DNA from: Avena insularis
Lineage: Eukaryota > Streptophyta > Magnoliopsida > Poales > Poaceae
Direction of reading: 5' to 3'
DNA: 64,000 nucleotides
Assembly: GCA_023614405.1 (NCBI GenBank)
Contig: CM042694.1
Coordinates: 131,321,711 to 131,385,710 of the forward strand
In this document: one piece after another, positions 59,862-64,000 of the stretch
How positions within the stretch are numbered: the stretch's first letter is position 1
Layout: every line of letters starts with the position of its first letter
Made by a program: the position numbers and the translations under genes
The notes under the pieces: generated by a model
What the model was told of the DNA's origin: nothing
Database searches by the model: none
Seen by the model: the letters and a program-made list of their open reading frames with translations, nothing else

Positions 59862-62551
59862 TCACAGGACTTGGGCAGCGGTGTTCAGCTTCTCGGCTAC
59901 GGCGATCTGAGTCCGTGTGATGCTTGACAGGTATACTAGCGCAAGGTTATCCTGCAACGTAAACGGTAAATAATATGACCATGAATTAGCTGACAGACCA
60001 AGATAGCGATTTATCAGAGGCAACAACAAGAAGAGGTAGTTACCTGAATCCTGTCATTGAAGAGTCTGTCAAACGATGATGGAGACAGCTTTGGCATGGA
60101 GGAAACAGCATCAGCAATGAACCTGCCTATCTTGTTGTCCCCTGCCACACGGCCTTCCTACAAATGGTTTCAAAAACCTACTTAAGAATCTAAGATTAAG
60201 AGTCACAGGAAATGGAGACAATTTGCAGGCCAATTTTTTACCACAACATCATCAGAATATTTGTAGATCTCATCAATAAGAAGGTATAGCTTTTGCATCG
60301 AGGACTCCATTCCTTCCAAGTCGTTGGGCAGCTTATCCACCATCGTAGACTTCAACAACTCAACTGTGTCAAAAGCAAAATAACATCAGTTTAAATAGAT
60401 TTCATGTGTAGAACATACACTATCTCTTAAGACATCTGTGGGTCAGAAAAGCAATAGTAACAACAGTTTAAAGATAGCTTTCCCTTGTAGAACACATCCT
60501 ATTTCGCAAGACGCATAAAAAATAATTACTGCAGCAACTACTTTACTTTGAATAAGCATTCCACGTACTAATGTAACATCTAATGCAAATGCATAAGATG
60601 AACTACTTTGTTCCAAGATCATGAAAACCTTCACCGACTTTGCTTCTATCCATTATTTGATACAAAAAGGGGAACACGGAAGAATTCAGCAGCATAAGTA
60701 TTTTCAAACTTACTGGCAGCAAAGTGTTATTTTAAGCGTATGCTTAAGCTCGCTTAAGCGCACTTTAGCGCTAAGCAGAGGGCAAAGACTCAGGCCGCTT
60801 AAGCGTTTAATTACACTTTAAGCGTGCACTTAGCGTTTAAGCCTTCATTGTGTGAAAAAGCGGCCGGAAAACGCTCGCTCAGCGCTCAGCGCTTTTTTGA
60901 ACCGTGCTTCTCATCAGGATTAAGTTGTTCATAGAGATTTTTAGAAATAGAAAAACTCATTTAATTCAATGTAATATATTCTGAAAAGTAAGCTACCAGA
61001 TCAAGAGAGTCGATTTACATAAAGCATGGAGCTATCCTAAATGTGAAACTTACATCCAACTTTTTCTGCATCAAGCATCTTCAGATGCAGAGGAATTTCC
61101 TGAAATTGTGCGGCAAGGTGCCTATCTCCTAGAGACAGGTTGGATGAGACATAGGCTTTGATGGAAGCCTCGCCCATAGTGAAGCCAGTATCGACAGTAA
61201 GATGAATGGGGCTTTGCACTTCTCTTGAATAAAATTCATGGATAAGCGTACTACCCCCTGAAACACCGAAGCCGGTGGAGAACCTGCAAGCAGATATACG
61301 ATACCACAATGAGAGCAAGGTGGAGTAGTTGTTGAATCCATAGCAACTATATTTTTCAAACAAGGCAATAGCAACTATGAATCTATGTTTACTTTGCTCT
61401 CAATAAATTGAAGACTAATAACCCTCTTGAATGTGCTTTTGCTGATACCCTTAATTATTGGACAGAGGAATTCTTTCAACAGCACTAGATGAATCATGAT
61501 GTAATCACAAAACCATCATAGATAACATTAACATATGCTGTGAATTCGATATGATTGGATGGTTTATCTACTCAAAAACTATTTCCCAACCAACTGTGTA
61601 TGCACATACAGAGAAATAACCAGACATCCGTTTTAATTTCCTTTGAATTTGCAATAATTGTAAAGTTGTGCTAACATAGAAAATAGTGTTCAAGTCAACA
61701 AGAACATGATTGGTCGCATAAGAAGTAGGTGCTTCCATCAGTCGCCAATCTGATGGTCCAAAGTAGTAGATTAAATCACAGAACATTGAAATTAAAAAAT
61801 GACAGCAATAGGTGGTACTAAAAAAGCTCACAATTTTAAGACGTTCTGTAAAGTTTTCATTTGATATGACTAGACAAGTTCATCGATTATAGGAACCTAA
61901 CAGTCTATCCGCACAGGATACAGAACTCAGAACCTAACAGTCTATCCACACAAGGTACAGAACCATGTCAGCCCAATTCAACATTTACAGCAACTATAAT
62001 GTTGCTCTACCATAAAAATACGGCATCAGCAGGAATATTATGAAAGAAAACCACAGGCACGTACCATCCCACAATCACCTCCTTGGGGTTCACCTTTTGG
62101 TGCGACACGTACATGTTGTGGTGGTACTCGATGTCGAGAGCAACCTATTCACACAGACATCACCAATCAAATGTCAGAACCGCAAGCTCAGCTAACAAAT
62201 CCTAGATCTCTGCTTAAGATACGGCACAGAGGTAGCCAACAATCTAAACATCGCATCTCGGAGAGATGTTTGCCCAAGCTCGAACGGGGAGTAAGGGGGG
62301 GTGACCTGGTCGGCGGACTCGCTGTGGGGGACGACGTAGGAGTTGCGGACGTGGACGGTGCCGTCGGGGAGGACGGAGCCGAGGAGGGTGCCGATGACGC
62401 GCTCCGCCTGGTCGGGGCGGCGCACGAAGCTGTCGCAGATGGTGAACACGACGACGGCCTCCACCCGCGCGGACGACGAGGAGGAGGTCGAGGACGACGG
62501 GAAGAGGAGCGCGGGGCCCGCGCCGCGGGCGGAGGTCTCCGGTGCCGCCAT
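59862..62551 (-). CDS. eIF3f: Eukaryotic translation initiation factor 3 subunit F (eIF3f)
   Basis: Six minus-strand coding exons: 62551-62306, 62144-62065, 61283-61054, 60363-60242, 60157-60044 and 59951-59862. They total 882 nt (293 aa), all GT-AG with matching phases. After a Ser/Ala-rich N-terminus the MPN domain starts at EAVVVFTICDSFVRRPDQAE (about residue 30) and continues through GTLLGSVLPDGTVHVRNSY, DIEYHHNMYVSHQKVNP, SGGSTLIHEFYSREV and HLTVDTGF. The JAMM zinc-ligand pattern is not intact, as expected for a non-catalytic eIF3f. The C-terminal half is helical (KLPNDLEGMESSMQKLY; SSITRTQIAVAEKLNTAAQVL). It works in the cytosol in the eIF3 complex on the 40S ribosome. The start is the first ATG after a GC-rich leader. 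Confidence 0.95.
60725..60898. repeat. AAGCG-rich palindromic repeat in an eIF3f intron
   Basis: The block is dense in CGCTTAAGCG, TTAAGCG, TAGCGCTAAGC and AGCGCTCAGCGC, most being self-complementary. It lies in the intron between coding exons 60363-60242 and 61283-61054. It looks like a small dispersed repeat or foldback element; I cannot assign a family and see no clean target duplication. Confidence 0.5.
61893..61966. repeat. 37-bp tandem duplication in an eIF3f intron
   Basis: GAACCTAACAGTCTATCC starts at 61893 and again at 61930. The copies differ at about four or five positions and extend through (G/A)CACA.GG.TACAGAAC. Confidence 0.8.
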
Positions 62552-63185
62552 GGTGCAGGCAGGTGAGGGCGGCGAGAGAGGGAAGGGGGGAGCGGCGGCG
62601 CGCGGTGGTAGAGGAGAAGGAGGAAGGATGGGCCGATGGGGAATAGGCTTCGCACTGGTTTGGTTGGTTAGGGTTTTGTTGTCTTTGAGATTCGGAGTTC
62701 CGAACGGAGGGTGTGGGACCCTAAACTCTCGACGTCTTAAAAACAATGATAATTGTTGATTTCTTTTAGCCGTTAGATTTAGATCCCATGGTCTCTTCAT
62801 CGTCTTCTCTTCATTCGGTCACCCTGCTGCCACTGTCGACATAGTGGAATGCAAATCCTTACGAAAAAAATTCTAAGGATTATTACAATCCTACTAGGCA
62901 AAAGATGAACTGGAAAATTATCTAAAGATAAAATCCTACCAAATAAATTATGGTATTCTTTTGAATCAGAGAAGACCGGGTGAAAGGGCATTTTTCTCCC
63001 TAAGTGTATTTTGGATATTTGTTGACGACAAAAGTGAATTTAATTTTGTGCTAAGCGTTTTAGGTTTATCTAAAAAATACAAGACGATGATTGACCCCTC
63101 AAAAGTAAAAGGATCGAAATGGTTTTCCGTATCGTTTCTAATTTGTTGGATCATAGGGAAAACGTACTATCAAGATGGGTAGCTC
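62552..63185. other. eIF3f 5' leader and upstream region
   Basis: 62552-62720 is GC-rich then mixed and should hold the 5' leader and core promoter of eIF3f on the minus strand. Further out the sequence is AT-rich without recognised coding content; two opposed frames near 62961-63182 look like chance. Confidence 0.4.
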
Positions 63186-63189
63186 CATG

Positions 63190-64000
63190 AAAGGTTCATG
63201 GGAAATCAATTCATGCACAAACCCTTATGCACCCACCTAGGCTTCCTATTTGAGTTTTCGAGGAGAGCCCTCGACATCCTGTCATTGCATCTCACCTAGT
63301 CCGTAGACTCAGGCCTCGGTCTTTTGAGTTTTGTTGTGCAAGCTTCTATTGCCTTCCCGGAGACTACCGTCAAGCCTAGAGACACCGGTGCTTCAAGCCC
63401 GGAGACTCAGGCCCGAGTCACCAAGGGGAGTTATGCAAGCTTCTAGAGCTAACCCGGAGATTCCATCCTCCTAGGCGAAAGGGCAGAGACTCTGGTCGGG
63501 CCGGAGACTCCAAAGTAAGTAGGCTACATCAACACTATTCCAAGGGTACCTATATAAAGCAATCTTCTTCTACCTTGGGTCGTTGCGGCTTCCACTCTCT
63601 GTCCTCCATTACTATTGAGCTCAATCTTGCTAGTTCACCCTCCCTAACTACTAGAACTTGATGACCTTTGATGAATCAAGGGAGAAGACCTAAATCTACA
63701 CTTCCACCAAAGGGATTTGATTCCCTCCCCCACTTTTCATTGAGAAACTTGCTACTCTTGGGTTGTTGAAACCCTATACAGAAAAGATCGCCCCTGAAGC
63801 TCGTTCTTGGTGTTGTGAAGCTTTCGGGTCATGTTGGAAGACTCCAATTGAGTTGTGGAGGGTGCCCATCAAGTTTGTAAAGGTTTCAAGAAGGCCACCG
63901 CATAGTGGATCAGATGCCCGCCTTTGTGGTGCGCACACGAGAGAATAAGGTGAGCCTTGATGGCGTTGGTGGCCTTTGTGTCGCCACACCTCTCTAATTA
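63190..64000 (+). mobile_element. Partial Copia LTR related to that of element E
   Basis: The stretch near 63750-64000 follows the same order as 24820-25090 in LTR E: CTCTTGGGTTGTTGAAACCCTA, GGAAGACTCCAATTGAGTTGTGG, a GGCCACCG segment, then GAGAATAAGGTGAGCCTTGATGGCGTTGGTGG and GCCACACCTCT. It runs off the window edge. The upstream part (63280-63520) repeats CGGAGACTC-like strings five or more times, parallel to the motif cluster of LTR E but with another sequence. TATATAAAGC near 63551 is a TATA candidate. Confidence 0.6.

Noticed and set aside
62171..62759. Plus-strand frames of 131 and 138 codons over eIF3f exon 1
   Set aside because: Shadow frames of the GC-rich first exon and leader; the minus strand encodes the conserved MPN start.

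Overview
This is plant nuclear DNA, most likely from a Triticeae grass (wheat, barley or a relative). The reasons are intron-containing plant nuclear genes, a GC-rich first exon with a plastid-targeting leader, Stowaway MITEs, and deep nesting of Copia, Athila-like and Tat-like LTR retrotransposons. The species cannot be fixed from sequence alone.

Three host genes are intact. LIL3 (12680-14723, +, 3 coding exons, 252 aa) is a thylakoid LHC-like protein that supports chlorophyll synthesis. TFB4, the p34 subunit of TFIIH (19851-15568, -, 11 coding exons, 291 aa), lies tail-to-tail with it. The eIF3f subunit of translation initiation factor 3 (62551-59862, -, 6 coding exons, 293 aa) sits about 40 kb away. 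Every splice boundary was placed by hand; all use GT-AG and keep the reading frame.

The left flank (1-11416) holds decayed transposon pieces: a CACTA 3' end, a Copia reverse-transcriptase scrap, an RNase H scrap, and a complete but mutated Copia element (5096-11416) with both LTRs. In that element gag appears to start inside the LTR and to be spliced across the LTR/internal boundary.

The centre (20772-58057) is one nested cluster. A Tat-type Gypsy element on the minus strand (D) carries a separate multi-exon gene on its antisense strand. Inside D sit an Athila-like element C (41681-49798, perfect GCCCA target duplication) and a second Athila-like element F (minus; pieces 35454-38584 and 20772-23244). 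F is split by a Copia element E (23245-31660). E's LTR holds a hAT transposon (25096-28726), which itself holds a Stowaway MITE. A third Athila-like element A (31661-35453) ends tail-to-tail against F, giving a palindrome of about 1.2 kb.

The right flank (58058-64000) has a hAT-like end, a Stowaway MITE, eIF3f, and a partial Copia LTR running off the window. No bacterial features, CRISPR arrays, rRNA or tRNA genes were seen. The most unusual material is the set of related Athila-like elements that share ends but carry different coding modules, the palindrome where two of them meet, the repeated primer-binding-site blocks at their LTR ends, and the spliced antisense gene of element D.
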